Positions 1-8,784 of a stretch of 64,000 nucleotides of DNA are shown here, piece after piece. This DNA comes from Pusillimonas sp. TS35 (lineage in GTDB: Bacteria > Pseudomonadota > Gammaproteobacteria > Burkholderiales > Burkholderiaceae_B): the NCBI RefSeq assembly GCF_009857885.1, contig NZ_WWER01000009.1, forward strand, positions 1 to 64,000. Reading direction: 5' to 3'. The notes beneath the pieces were generated by a model, which saw only the letters and a list, made by a program, of their open reading frames with translations, was not told the DNA's origin and did no database searches. Numbering within the stretch: position 1 is the first letter of the stretch; each line of letters begins with the position of its first letter. The translations under genes were made by a program, and so were the position numbers.

Positions 1-77
1 TACTCATCACGATGCTCCTGAACCAAGCGCACCGCGCGTTCACGTACTTCAGGGGAAAACTTGTTGTTCTTGCTCAT
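1..77 (-). CDS. IS3-family transposase OrfA, N-terminal fragment (partial)
   Basis: The first 25 codons are visible. They begin MSKNNKFSPEVRERAVRLV, the typical start of the IS3-family OrfA helix-turn-helix protein that binds the element ends. The reading frame is open to the window edge. OrfA is normally about 90-100 residues and is joined to the DDE catalytic OrfB by a -1 frameshift; neither can be seen here. Identification is from the N-terminal motif and the IS-like end 50 bp upstream. Confidence 0.75.
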   Translation of the reverse strand, partial: MSKNNKFSPEVRERAVRLVQEHRDE

Positions 78-127
78 GACTCCATTCTCTCAAGAATTGA
101 AGCCTCCTCAAAACCCGGTTCGATTCA
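1..127 (-). mobile_element. IS3-family insertion sequence, terminal part (runs off the left edge)
   Basis: The minus strand starting at 127 reads TGAATCGAACCGGGTTTTGA, which resembles the TGAACCG..CCGGGTTTT terminal inverted repeats of IS3-family elements. The 5' end of an orfA-type transposase follows at 77. The element end is therefore placed at about 127, with the rest outside the window. A target-site duplication cannot be checked because only one end is visible. Confidence 0.7.
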
Positions 128-771
128 TCCATGAGTTTTGGCCAACTATTTTGAAGGTCTAGCAGTTTACGTCGCTCATTCATCTAGCAGACGTGTAAGC
201 CTTAGCATTATCCAAGCCTGCTCATCGGCAGTGAAATCCCACTCGAAATTTCTGACTTTTTCAACGATTCCTTCTTTGATACGGTTCAAATTGAACTCGC
301 GTGTCCAGTCAGGATTCTCACGCTCTTTTCGTAGTGCATAGGTTTTGAGTTCCCTGGCCAGGCTCTCTGCATTCTCGTAAGCTTGCCGATGCTCATCTTC
401 GCAGGCGTAAGCTGAATAGCTGCCATCATCATTTTTTCGCGCAAGAAACTTTGGCGCCGCACCGCCCACTGCGCCGGACATAACTCGTCGCGGAAAGTCC
501 TCCGGGATAGGCTCCATTCAAGTCTCCGCCAAAATCTGCACAAGCTGATTACACCGAAGTAATGACGCACTGTCCAGTGCTTCTTAGCGAGGCCAAAGGC
601 AGGAATTTTGGGGCCAGGAATCACTTAACGACTTACTTGTAAAAGTATTCGGCAAACGGTCCGGACCTTGTTCACGACTATGTGTAAAAAGGGAAAGACA
701 CTTCTTTTATATTTTGTTTTGGAGTCAGATACTTATCAGGCTTTGATACTTCATGTCTTTCTTGTAAACCC
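128..771. other. low-GC islet between the IS3 end and the comEC breakpoint
   Basis: Apart from the 113-aa gene, this stretch has no convincing ORF. 518-771 is A+T-rich (for example around 690-760), with no recognisable RNA gene or repeat. The change in composition and the abrupt end of comEC homology at about 778 mark it as a junction between acquired or rearranged DNA and core chromosome. Confidence 0.5.
176..517 (-). CDS. conserved small hypothetical protein (113 aa)
   Basis: I do not recognise a function. The 113-residue product is acidic, has no signal peptide or membrane segment, and begins MEPIPEDFPRRVMSGAVGGA followed by a PKFLARK segment. The rest looks helical, rich in charged residues, with NPDWTREF and WDFTADEQAW motifs. 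The start at 517 has a good ribosome-binding site (GGAG six bases upstream). It sits alone between an IS3 end and a truncated comEC, in DNA visibly richer in A+T than the rest of the window, which suggests accessory DNA. The short GA-PK-L-R motif loosely recalls the N-terminal region of HipA-like proteins, but that is only an impression. Confidence 0.6.
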   Translation of the reverse strand: MEPIPEDFPRRVMSGAVGGAAPKFLARKNDDGSYSAYACEDEHRQAYENAESLARELKTYALRKERENPDWTREFNLNRIKEGIVEKVRNFEWDFTADEQAWIMLRLTRLLDE

Positions 772-1740
772 TCACGTCTGGATACTGGCCTGATCCCCCA
801 CAGCGAGCGCCAGCAGCACGCCGCCGTAGCGCTGCCCCGACAGGTGCGGCAGCATCGCGGCGCGTACCGCATGGCGCGCGCGCTCGGCCAATACTTCCAG
901 GCTGGCAGCGGGGTGGTCCGCCAACAGCACCGGCTTGCCCCGTACGGTCGCCGTGGCACGCACGCCGCGCGCAAACAGATGGCCTTCCTGGTCGAAGCCA
1001 TGCGGGTTGCGAGCGCTCCAGGAACGCCGCAGCCGCAGCGCCATACGCCACACTTGACCAGGGCGCGGCGCCGACCACTCACCTTGCCGCTCACGCGGAA
1101 GGCGACTGAGGGCATGCCCATGCCCGACGGACTTAGCATCCCGCCCCCCACCGCTGGGGCCAGGACTGCGTGCGGCGGCTTGCAGAGCAAGCGCCTTGCC
1201 AGCCGCGCTGGAAATGGAAGCAGGCCGTCCCGCAGGCACGGCAAGCGGCCAGTTGACCATGATCCGTGAGGGCACGCCGCCGGGCCGCGCATCCAGGACA
1301 CGCGCTTCGAACTGAATGCTCTGGCGATCGACGCGCGGCAGCGTCACCACCTGCAGTGTGACGCGCGAGACGCGGTCGTCATTGACGGGCGCCAGCGCAT
1401 CCGCAAGCCGCAACTCCGCGCGCCAACTGGCGTATGAGACGCCCAGCGCCAGCGCCCACGCCAACAATAGAAGCATATGCAGCAGGCGCCCCACACTTTG
1501 ACGACGACGGCGCGCCTGCCTGCCACGCCGCCGCCCCCCTGCTCTTCGGTCATCCCGCGACCCGTCTGCCGGTTGTTCGCCGAAGGTGGCCCATGCGCGC
1601 CGCGCAACAATGATGACCAGCGAGATAAGCAAAAGCGCCGCGAGCCCACGCAGAATCGCACCCTGCGACGGCAAGGCCGGTAAGCCATGCACAATGCAGT
1701 TGCCCGCGACAAACGCCAGTATCCATGCCCGCCCGCTCAT
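772..1740 (-). pseudogene. comEC: comEC/rec2 remnant: N-terminal part of the DNA-uptake channel protein, C-terminal two-thirds lost
   Basis: ComEC is the inner-membrane channel that carries single-stranded DNA into the cytoplasm in natural transformation. This reading frame gives only 322 residues, against about 750-850 in the family. It has the N-terminal membrane segments (about residues 5-25, 28-45, 80-100) and the DUF4131/OB-like region. It ends just after LLALAVGDQASI, where intact proteins continue into the competence core and the metallo-beta-lactamase-like domain. Two unrelated residues and a TGA follow. The ATG at 1740 is preferred over the upstream in-frame codon at 1791. Uptake function is expected to be lost unless another copy exists. 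Confidence 0.8.
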
Positions 1741-1957
1741 CCGCCTGCTCCCGCCAGTTGCTCGGCCGTCGAGCATAGCGGGCGCCCACACTGGTTGGGC
1801 GCCAACGCGGCGCGAATGTCATAGCGCGTTTGCAGCATTGCGCAAGCGATACGTCAACCAGCACACACCCTGCGCAATCTTGGCAGTACCTGCCCAAGGC
1901 TGCTGCCAGCATTATCTCGTCGCCAGAATCCGCGCAACAACGTGGCTGTACGAGCCC

Positions 1958-2776
1958 TCAGCGCGCCAGCGCGCCGCCCAACCGCGGCAACACGCGGCAG
2001 GCGTTCTGCCCGGTTTGCGTGATGATGTCGTCGCGGCCTGTGCCGCGCAGCTCGGCCAGCGCATCAGCCACGCCGCTGACTTCGGCGGGCTCATTGCGCG
2101 CGCGCGATGCGCCGGGCGCCCCCAGCCAGGCGGGCGGGATATCCGGCGCATCCGTTTCGAGCACCAGTGCATCGGCAGGCAATTGCGCAGCCAACCGTCG
2201 TATCTGTAGCGAGCGCGGAAACGTCATGGCACCGCCCAGACCCAAAGCGAAACCCTGGTCGATAAAATGCCCCGCCTGCTGAAAACTGCCGTTGAAGGCA
2301 TGGGCAATCCCCCCCACACCCGACACGCGCCGCAGATGCTTCAGAATCTGGTCCTGTGAACGCCGCACATGCAGCAGCACTGGTAAGCCATGGCGCTGGG
2401 CAAGCGCCAGCTGCGCCGCGTAGAAATCTTCCTGCTTGCGCGCCATGTCGTTCTCGCGCAGGGCCGGGATAAAGAAATCCAGCCCGATTTCGCCGATGGC
2501 AACAAAACGCCGGTCGGCCAGCGCCTGCTCGACACGCAGAGCAAGCAGATCGAGGTCTTCAAGGCGTGCCTGCGGAATACACACGGGATGAATGCCCAAG
2601 GCATAGCTTCCGCCATCGAAGGCATGCGCCAATACGCGCACCGCATCGAAATTGACGCGACCGATGGCGGGGATAACAATGCCGGCCACACCTCGCAGCT
2701 GGGCTCGATGCAGCACCGCGTCGCGGTCCGCATTGAACTCGGCCGCATCAAGATGGCAATGGGTGTCAATGAGCAT
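1958..2776 (-). CDS. TatD-family metal-dependent hydrolase / deoxyribonuclease
   Basis: The 272-residue TIM-barrel hydrolase has the family's metal ligands in order: DTHCHLD at the N terminus, GEIGLDF near residue 90, HVRRSQ, a conserved histidine in HAFNGS, and ETDAPDIPP near the end. TatD proteins are Mg2+-dependent 3'-5' exonucleases or phosphoesterases, with proposed roles in DNA repair and RNA turnover. The ATG at 2776 is chosen because GGAGG lies five bases upstream and the protein then starts directly at MLIDTHCHLD. It is the third gene in the lolC-lolD-tatD run, 29 bp after lolD, so co-transcription is likely. Whether it is TatD, YcfH or YjjV type cannot be settled by eye. Confidence 0.9.
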   Translation of the reverse strand: MLIDTHCHLDAAEFNADRDAVLHRAQLRGVAGIVIPAIGRVNFDAVRVLAHAFDGGSYALGIHPVCIPQARLEDLDLLALRVEQALADRRFVAIGEIGLDFFIPALRENDMARKQEDFYAAQLALAQRHGLPVLLHVRRSQDQILKHLRRVSGVGGIAHAFNGSFQQAGHFIDQGFALGLGGAMTFPRSLQIRRLAAQLPADALVLETDAPDIPPAWLGAPGASRARNEPAEVSGVADALAELRGTGRDDIITQTGQNACRVLPRLGGALAR

Positions 2777-2805
2777 CGGCGCCTCCGGGGCCAGGCCCAC
2801 AGGCA

Positions 2806-3519
2806 TCAGGCCAGATTGAGCGGGACAGTTTCAGGGTCGATGAGCAGCCCTTTTTCCATACTAAGCTGGCGGTGCGCCAGCGCTGCCAAGGCCGGGTCGT
2901 GCGTGACAATGGCAAATGCCGTGCCGAACTCCCGATTGACGCGCACCAAGAGCTCGAACATGGATTCAGCCGTATAGCGATCAAGGTTGCCAGTGGGCTC
3001 GTCGGCCAGTACGCAGGTGGGGCGCGTGACCAGCGCCCGCGCCAACGCCACACGCTGGCGCTCGCCGCCCGAAAGCTGGCCTGGGTAGTGCTCGATACGC
3101 TGCGCCAGACCCACTTGCTCCAGCACAGCTTGCGCCTGTTCGCGCGCCTTGGCGCGACTGTCACGCCGCACGATGAGGGGCATGGCCACGTTGTCGAGCG
3201 CAGAAAACTCGGGCAGCAGATGGTGAAACTGGTACACAAAGCCCAGGTGCGCGTTGCGCAGGCGGCTGCGTTCAGTTTCGGACAAGCCGGCCACCGGTTT
3301 GCCATCGACGAACACCTCGCCCGAGGTGGGTTGATCCAGCAGCCCCAGGGTATGAAGCAGTGTGCTCTTGCCAGAGCCCGAGGCGCCTACGATGGCGACC
3401 ATTTCGCCGTAATCGACGTGCAGGCTGACATCGCGCAGCACCTGGATGGATTCACCGCCCTCGGTGTAGGTCTTGACCAGATTGGACGCTTTCAGCGCGT
3501 GGATGCGGGTGTCAGTCAT
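2806..3519 (-). CDS. lolD: lipoprotein-releasing ABC transporter ATP-binding protein LolD
   Basis: LolD powers the LolCDE complex, which extracts outer-membrane lipoproteins from the inner membrane and passes them to LolA. The 237-residue product has Walker A (GASGSGKST), the Q-loop sequence [12 protein letters not shown] typical of LolD, the signature [15 protein letters not shown], Walker B ([12 protein letters not shown]) and the H-loop (THD). Its start overlaps the end of the lolC/E gene by 8 bp, so the two are translationally coupled and in one operon with tatD downstream. Confidence 0.96.
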   Translation of the reverse strand: MTDTRIHALKASNLVKTYTEGGESIQVLRDVSLHVDYGEMVAIVGASGSGKSTLLHTLGLLDQPTSGEVFVDGKPVAGLSETERSRLRNAHLGFVYQFHHLLPEFSALDNVAMPLIVRRDSRAKAREQAQAVLEQVGLAQRIEHYPGQLSGGERQRVALARALVTRPTCVLADEPTGNLDRYTAESMFELLVRVNREFGTAFAIVTHDPALAALAHRQLSMEKGLLIDPETVPLNLA

Positions 3520-4783
3520 GGCGAAGCACCTGGGCTGGTTGCAGGCTGGACGCGCGCCAGCTCGGGTAGAGCGTGGCCAGCAGCGACAGCACGAGTGAAG
3601 TAATGGCGATCGTGACGATGTCGCCCGCCCGGGGATCGGAAGGCAGCTCGCTGATGAAGTAGATCTGTTGCGGCAGAAACTGCACGCCCAGCAGGCGCTC
3701 GATGAAGGGGACGATGATATCGATATTGAAGGCGATCAGCATGCCCAGCCCCACGCCAGCCAAAGTACCAATGATGCCAATCAGCGACCCCTGCACCAGG
3801 AATATCTTGGCGACCTCGCGCGGGCTGGCACCCAGCGTGCGCAAAATAGCGATGTCGGAGCGCTTGTCCTTCACGGCCATCACCAGCGAAGACAGCAGAT
3901 TGAAAGCCGCCACCGCCACAATCAGCGCGAGGATCAGGAACATCATGCGTTTTTCTGTTTGCACAGCCGCGAACCAGGTGCGGTTGTTTTCTGTCCAGTC
4001 TTGTGCAGACAGGCCGGGCGGCAAGCTCTGGCGCAACTCCTGCGCAACCAGCGGAGCCTGCTGCATATCGGCGATGCGCAGCCGCACGCCGGTTTGCGCA
4101 CTGTCGCGGAACACTTTGGCCGCATCTTCGTAGTTGATGAACGCCATACTGGCGTCGAACTCGTAGTAACCCGAGGAAAACAGCCCGGTGACGGTGAACT
4201 GGCGCATGCGCGGCGCAAAACCCGCCGGCGAAATCGTGCCCTGCGGCGCCAGCACCAGCACCGTGTCGCCCGGCCGCACACCCAGGGACGCGGCAAGGTA
4301 AGTGCCCAGCACAATGCCGTAGCTGCCAGGCTTGAGCGAATCGAGCCGCCCGTTGACCATCTGGCCGCCCACATCAGACACTTCGCCCTCGAGCGCCGGG
4401 TCTATGCCGCGAACCTGCACGCCGCCCAGTTGTTCGCCCCTCACAATCATGGCCTGCGCGGCGACAAAGGGTGCCGCGCCTCGCACTTCTGGGTTCTGGG
4501 CCGCCCGGTCGGCGATCTCCTGCCAGCGCGCCAGCACATCCTGCGGCAGCGTATGGCTGGCGTAAAGTTCGATATGCGGCAGCACCGACAGCATGCGGTC
4601 GCGCACCTCTTTCTGAAAGCCGTTCATTACGGATAGCACGACGATCAGGGCAGCGACCCCCAGCGCAATACCCACCATGGAACTGGCGGCGATAAACGAC
4701 ACGAAGCGATCGCCCTTTCCGCCTTTGCGGCGGGATCTGGCAATACCCGCGTACCGTGCCCCTATCCAGAATTCATATGACAT
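3512..4783 (-). CDS. lolC: lipoprotein-releasing ABC transporter permease LolC/LolE
   Basis: This is the membrane subunit of the LolCDE lipoprotein sorting machine. The 423-residue protein has the expected plan: one transmembrane helix near residues 20-45 (within GIALGVAALIVVLSVMNGF), a large periplasmic domain, then three helices in the C-terminal third (LILALIVAVAAFNLLSSLVM and later). The MKDKRSDIAILRTLGA-type motif before the second helix is a LolC/E hallmark. The ATG at 4783 has AGAAAG just upstream and starts MSYEFWIGARY. Only one permease gene is present, as in many betaproteobacteria where LolC and LolE are a single LolF-like protein; this assignment is inference. Confidence 0.94.
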   Translation of the reverse strand: MSYEFWIGARYAGIARSRRKGGKGDRFVSFIAASSMVGIALGVAALIVVLSVMNGFQKEVRDRMLSVLPHIELYASHTLPQDVLARWQEIADRAAQNPEVRGAAPFVAAQAMIVRGEQLGGVQVRGIDPALEGEVSDVGGQMVNGRLDSLKPGSYGIVLGTYLAASLGVRPGDTVLVLAPQGTISPAGFAPRMRQFTVTGLFSSGYYEFDASMAFINYEDAAKVFRDSAQTGVRLRIADMQQAPLVAQELRQSLPPGLSAQDWTENNRTWFAAVQTEKRMMFLILALIVAVAAFNLLSSLVMAVKDKRSDIAILRTLGASPREVAKIFLVQGSLIGIIGTLAGVGLGMLIAFNIDIIVPFIERLLGVQFLPQQIYFISELPSDPRAGDIVTIAITSLVLSLLATLYPSWRASSLQPAQVLRHD

Positions 4784-4822
4784 CTTTCTGCCACCATTTC
4801 CCATAAACACTACAATCGCACC

Positions 4823-5749
4823 ATGCGAATCGTACTACCCGGCGCCTTGCCCGGCCCCCGCGAGGCGGGCGAACTGGCGGCGCATCTTACTACCCACGCG
4901 CCGGCCCTGCAGCGCTGGCTGGCCCGCGCCCGGCCCCGCGTGATCAAGGCCAATCCAGCCGACACCGGCTGCCTGCCCCACGAGTACTGGCAATTGTTGG
5001 CGCATGGCTTTACGCCCGGCCCTGGCCAGAATTTTGCCACAGGGCTGGGCCCGCTACGCGGCGGCGGCAGCGACCTTGCTCGGCCGGTATGGCTGGCCGA
5101 GCTGGTGCACGTGTCGCCCGCGCGCGACGGCGCGGCGCTGCTGCCAGCCCAAGAGCTGGCCATCACGCCAGCGCAAAGTGTAGCCCTGTTCGAATCGGTT
5201 CGGCCGCTCTTCGAAGAAGACGGTTTCCACCTTGACGGCGCCGGCGAGCCCTATTGGCAGGTTACTCCGCCGCAAGGCTTCACCCTGCCAAGTGCCAGCC
5301 CGGCGCTGGTGGCGATCACCTCGGTAAATGATTGGTGGCCGCAGGATGCCGCCGCGCGCCCGTGGCGGCGTCTGGTCAACGAAATCCAGATGCTGTGGTT
5401 CGACCACCCAGTCAACGCCGGGCGCGAGCAGGCCGGCTTGCCACCCATCAACAGCCTGTGGCTGTACGGTGGTGCACGCCGCGATCAGTTGCAGGCGTCC
5501 GAGCAGTCCGACGTGCGGGTCGAAGATGCCCTGCTCGCTCCCGCCACGCGGCAAGACTGGCAGGCATGGCTGGCCGCGCTCGCCGCGCTCGACAAACGCC
5601 TGTTCAGCGACCCATCGGCGCAAGCGCCGCATGCGCTCGTCCTCACTGGCAGCGACCGCATCATCGAGCTACAACCCGCGCCACAATGGAAGCAATGGCT
5701 GCCCGGCAGCCGCGATACATGGAGAAAATGGTGGTCACCCCAACCCTGA
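4823..5749 (+). CDS. conserved hypothetical protein upstream of recJ (308 aa, COG4255/RpfE-like)
   Basis: A 308-residue soluble protein starting MRIVLPGALPGPREAGELAA, rich in Trp and Pro, with an FDHPVNAGRE-type segment and a GLPPINSLWLYGG motif near residue 215. Proteins of this family occur directly before recJ in Burkholderiales and have been annotated as phosphoglycerate-mutase-like or RpfE-type regulatory proteins. I see no complete phosphoglycerate mutase active site, so the function is left open. It is divergent from lolC (39 bp apart) and overlaps the proposed recJ start by 22 bp, implying a two-gene operon. Confidence 0.8.
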   Translation: MRIVLPGALPGPREAGELAAHLTTHAPALQRWLARARPRVIKANPADTGCLPHEYWQLLAHGFTPGPGQNFATGLGPLRGGGSDLARPVWLAELVHVSPARDGAALLPAQELAITPAQSVALFESVRPLFEEDGFHLDGAGEPYWQVTPPQGFTLPSASPALVAITSVNDWWPQDAAARPWRRLVNEIQMLWFDHPVNAGREQAGLPPINSLWLYGGARRDQLQASEQSDVRVEDALLAPATRQDWQAWLAALAALDKRLFSDPSAQAPHALVLTGSDRIIELQPAPQWKQWLPGSRDTWRKWWSPQP

Positions 5750-7431
5750 GCACGCGTCCCGTCAACCCAGAGGCGACGCGCATCCTTGAGGCGGCCGGCA
5801 TCCACCCCCTGCTCTCGCGCCTGTGGGCGGCGCGCGGTGTGCGCAGCGCCGACGAAGCACAACATCACTGGCGCGGGCTGCTGCCCCCCAGCCAGCTCAC
5901 GCACGTGCAGCACGCGGCCGCGCTGCTGGCCGATGCCATCCAGGCACGCAAGCGCCTGCTGATCGTGGCCGACTATGACTGCGACGGCGCCACAGCCTGT
6001 GCCGTGGGCGTGCGGGCCCTGCGCGGCATGGGCGCCACCGTCGACTACCTGGTGCCCAACCGCTTCGAAACAGGCTATGGCCTGTCGCCGGCCGTGGTAA
6101 GCCTGGCGCTCCAGCATCCGGCGGGCAAGCCCGACATCTTGATCACCGTAGACAACGGCATTGCCAGCATAGACGGCGTGCAGGCTGCCCGCATGGCGGG
6201 CATAGAAGTTATCGTCACCGATCACCACCTGCCCGGCGACGCCTTGCCCGACGCACTGGCGATCGTCAATCCCAATCAGCCGGGCTGCGGCTTTCCGTCC
6301 AAGAACCTGGCGGGGGTGGGCGTCATTTTCTATCTGATGCTGGCGCTGCGCGCCGAATTGCGCGCGCGCGGCATTTTCCCCCCCGACGGCGGGCCGCGTC
6401 TGGACCAGCTCGCCGACCTGGTGGCGCTGGGCACTGTGGCGGACGTCGTCAAACTTGATGCCAACAACCGTCTGCTTGTCACCCAGGGCTTGGCCAGGAT
6501 GCGCAGCGGGCGCATGCAGCCCGGCCTGCGGGCGCTGTTCGCGGTGGCCGGCCGCGAGCCGCGCCAAACCAGTGGCTTCGACCTGGGTTTCGCGTTGGGC
6601 CCCCGTATTAATGCCGCCGGGCGACTGGCTGATATGAGCGTGGGCATTGAATGCCTGATCACAGACGACGAAGGCCGCGCGCTGGCATTGGCGCGGCAAC
6701 TGGACGACATGAATCACGAACGGCGCGGGATCGAAACCACGATGCGTGAAGAGGCCCTGGCCGCCATCGAGGCCAGCAGCCCGACAATAGGCGCCACGGT
6801 CTGCGTGTACCACCCTGAATGGCACCAGGGCGTGGTGGGCCTGGTTGCCTCGCGCCTGAAGGAAACCTATTGGCGCCCCACGCTGGCCTTTGCCCGCGCC
6901 GACAGCGGCGAGTTGCGCGGTTCGGGGCGCTCCATCCCCGATGTGCACTTGCGCGACGTGCTCGATCTGGTGTCCAAGCGCCATCCCGGCATCATCCTGA
7001 AGTTTGGCGGGCACGCAATGGCGGCTGGCCTCACTCTGCGCGAGGACGCCTATGCACTATTCACGCGCGGCTTCGATGAGGCAGTGCTCGAGCTTACGGG
7101 GCGCGACAGCTTCGAGCCAGTGATTGAAACCGATGGTTCGCTGGAAAGCGGCTACGCCAACGCCGAGGTGGCGGGCATGCTGCAGCAACAGGTATGGGGG
7201 GCGGGTTTTCCTGCGCCGGTGTTCCGCGATCGCTTCCTGGTGCGCCAGCAGCGTCTGCTGAAAGACAAACATCTGAAGCTGACACTGGAGCGCGACTACC
7301 AGCGCTTCGATGCGATCTGGTTCAACCACAACGCAATGCTGCCCGAGTATGCCGACGTGGCATACCGGCTGGACCAGAATGTCTGGAACGGGGTTGTGTC
7401 GGCGCAATTGATCATCGAATATGCCTGCTGA
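5728..7431 (+). CDS. recJ: single-stranded-DNA-specific exonuclease RecJ
   Basis: RecJ is a 5'-3' single-strand DNA exonuclease of the DHH phosphoesterase superfamily, used in RecF-pathway recombination, mismatch repair and base-excision repair. The 567-residue product has the DHH-family motifs in order: VADYDCDGATA near residue 80, VDNGI, the diagnostic TDHHLPGD, then the DHHA1 domain with SGRSIPDVHL and GGHAMAAG. A C-terminal OB-like region follows. The ATG at 5728 is preferred because GGAG lies four bases upstream; the ATG at 5719 is an alternative. The much longer upstream open frame is a shadow of the preceding gene. Confidence 0.95.
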   Translation: MVVTPTLSTRPVNPEATRILEAAGIHPLLSRLWAARGVRSADEAQHHWRGLLPPSQLTHVQHAAALLADAIQARKRLLIVADYDCDGATACAVGVRALRGMGATVDYLVPNRFETGYGLSPAVVSLALQHPAGKPDILITVDNGIASIDGVQAARMAGIEVIVTDHHLPGDALPDALAIVNPNQPGCGFPSKNLAGVGVIFYLMLALRAELRARGIFPPDGGPRLDQLADLVALGTVADVVKLDANNRLLVTQGLARMRSGRMQPGLRALFAVAGREPRQTSGFDLGFALGPRINAAGRLADMSVGIECLITDDEGRALALARQLDDMNHERRGIETTMREEALAAIEASSPTIGATVCVYHPEWHQGVVGLVASRLKETYWRPTLAFARADSGELRGSGRSIPDVHLRDVLDLVSKRHPGIILKFGGHAMAAGLTLREDAYALFTRGFDEAVLELTGRDSFEPVIETDGSLESGYANAEVAGMLQQQVWGAGFPAPVFRDRFLVRQQRLLKDKHLKLTLERDYQRFDAIWFNHNAMLPEYADVAYRLDQNVWNGVVSAQLIIEYAC

Positions 7432-7494
7432 AGGGCATTTGACGCTTTGGTAATGCATAACAGCGACGAGCGGCTGCCGCAAGCATCCCGCCAG

Positions 7495-7538
7495 AAAACG
7501 CCCGGCGGTCGGTAAGATTACTGACCACCGGGCGTTTT
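7495..7538. terminator. bidirectional rho-independent terminator
   Basis: AAAACGCCCGG at the left pairs with CCGGGCGTTTT at the right, extended by GGTCGGTAA/TTACTGACC, around a two-base loop. T-rich flanks occur on both strands, so it can end both recJ (plus) and the SnoaL/VOC gene (minus). Confidence 0.9.
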
Positions 7539-7599
7539 GATGCGCAGCGTAATCGCCGCGCCTGATCCATAAAAACGCTTATTACTTGCTACTTGCCGC

Positions 7600-8544
7600 T
7601 CACTGTTTGCCCTGGGCGAACTCCGCCATCATCTTGCGCCCGCCCTCGGCGATCTCTTCGGGGCTCAGGTCGCGCTGATGTGTCGCGATCGACCAGCGAT
7701 GACCAAAAGGGTCTTCGACCTGGCCGTAACGATCACCCCAGAACATATCCGCCGCGGGCATGAGCACCGTACAGCCCGCCTTGGCGGCTTTCTCGATTGC
7801 CGCATCCACATCCGTCACGTACAAATGCAGGGTCACGGGTGTGCCGCCCAGGGTGCTGGGCGCTTTCGAACCGGCACATTGCGGCATTTCGTCAGTCAGA
7901 AAGACTGTCGACCCCGCTACTTGGATCGCCGCATGCATGATTTTGCCGTCGGGCCCTTCCAAGCGTCCGCCTTCTTCCGCGCCAAACGCCTTTTTGTACA
8001 GGTCGATTGCCTTGGCCGCGCCATCAATCACCAAGTGCGGGGTGATAGTGTTCATGCCCAGCGGTATGGGGCGCACCGCTTGTTTGCCATCGGCTTCGTC
8101 CGGCGTAAGTTCCCACATGCCGCGGCCGGTAGCCATGTCGATGGGCACCGAGAAATGCTCATGCGTCACCATCCAGCCGCCCGCCGCATGGCGATACGTG
8201 GTCGTCATGCGGGAGTATCCCCCCTCGCCCAAGCTGCCGTCCTGGTTCTTCATGGCGCAGCGCACGATGGCATGCGCCACCGCTAAATCGCCTTCCACCT
8301 GTATATCCAACTCATGCGGCGTCAAGTCCAGAATGCCTGGGCACATGCCCAAACACATCTTCCAGTGGTCCTGATAAGCCTGCCGGCCCTTGAACTGCAA
8401 GGCCTGAATGGCATCGAAGGCGATCACGCCCGGTGCATAGTGCGCCATGATCTGGCCGATATCCTTCTTGCGCACGGCGGCGCACCAGCTCTTGATGCGC
8501 GCCTCGACTTCCGCCCGTGCGATGTTACTTGCTGCGGTGTCCAT
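7600..8544 (-). CDS. fused SnoaL-like (NTF2-fold) and VOC/glyoxalase-like protein
   Basis: The 314-residue product joins two small folds. Residues 10-150 form an NTF2/SnoaL-like domain of the 'ketosteroid isomerase homolog' type (AVRKKDIGQIMAHYAP, GGWMVTHEHFSVP). Residues 165-295 form a VOC/PhnB-like domain (MNTITPHLVIDGAAKAIDLY, VFLTDEMPQ, DRYGQVEDPFGHRWSIATH). Each is usually a stand-alone protein of unknown substrate. The ATG at 8544 follows an AGGAGG site; the frame's longer upstream extension lacks one. It is divergent from an HxlR-type regulator with a palindromic operator in the shared promoter region, so it is probably that regulator's target. Confidence 0.82.
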   Translation of the reverse strand: MDTAASNIARAEVEARIKSWCAAVRKKDIGQIMAHYAPGVIAFDAIQALQFKGRQAYQDHWKMCLGMCPGILDLTPHELDIQVEGDLAVAHAIVRCAMKNQDGSLGEGGYSRMTTTYRHAAGGWMVTHEHFSVPIDMATGRGMWELTPDEADGKQAVRPIPLGMNTITPHLVIDGAAKAIDLYKKAFGAEEGGRLEGPDGKIMHAAIQVAGSTVFLTDEMPQCAGSKAPSTLGGTPVTLHLYVTDVDAAIEKAAKAGCTVLMPAADMFWGDRYGQVEDPFGHRWSIATHQRDLSPEEIAEGGRKMMAEFAQGKQ

Positions 8545-8709
8545 AATGCCTGCCTCCTGGTGGGAAGAATCACGCCCGCGCCGGGTGCCGGCACGCTCTC
8601 GTGGTGCCGCCATAGCCGCCATACGTCATGCGCCGGCTGTGTCTTTGGCGGTCACATCAATTTATCACCAGTTAGTCCTAAATAAAAACCACGCAGTCCT
8701 TTAAAAGAA

Positions 8710-8729
8710 GTAACATGATATGATGTTAC
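8710..8729. promoter_or_regulatory. palindromic operator between the VOC-fusion gene and the HxlR regulator
   Basis: GTAACATGATATGATGTTAC is a perfect 7-bp inverted repeat (GTAACAT/ATGTTAC) separated by six bases. It lies 166 bp before the VOC-fusion start and 56 bp before the regulator start. HxlR/DUF24 regulators bind such short palindromes as dimers; which gene or genes it controls is inference. Confidence 0.7.
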
Positions 8730-8784
8730 AGATCCGTGATGGCAGGCTGTCATCTCGGTGCCCCCATCCAGATGTTCGAACACT

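Noticed and set aside
678-1301. 207-codon frame overlapping the comEC remnant
   Set aside because: It is in another frame of the same strand and resembles no protein; the comEC frame carries the family similarity.
5485-7014. 509-codon open frame antisense to recJ
   Set aside because: It mirrors the codon pattern of recJ, shows no motif, and is typical of spurious long frames in GC-rich DNA.
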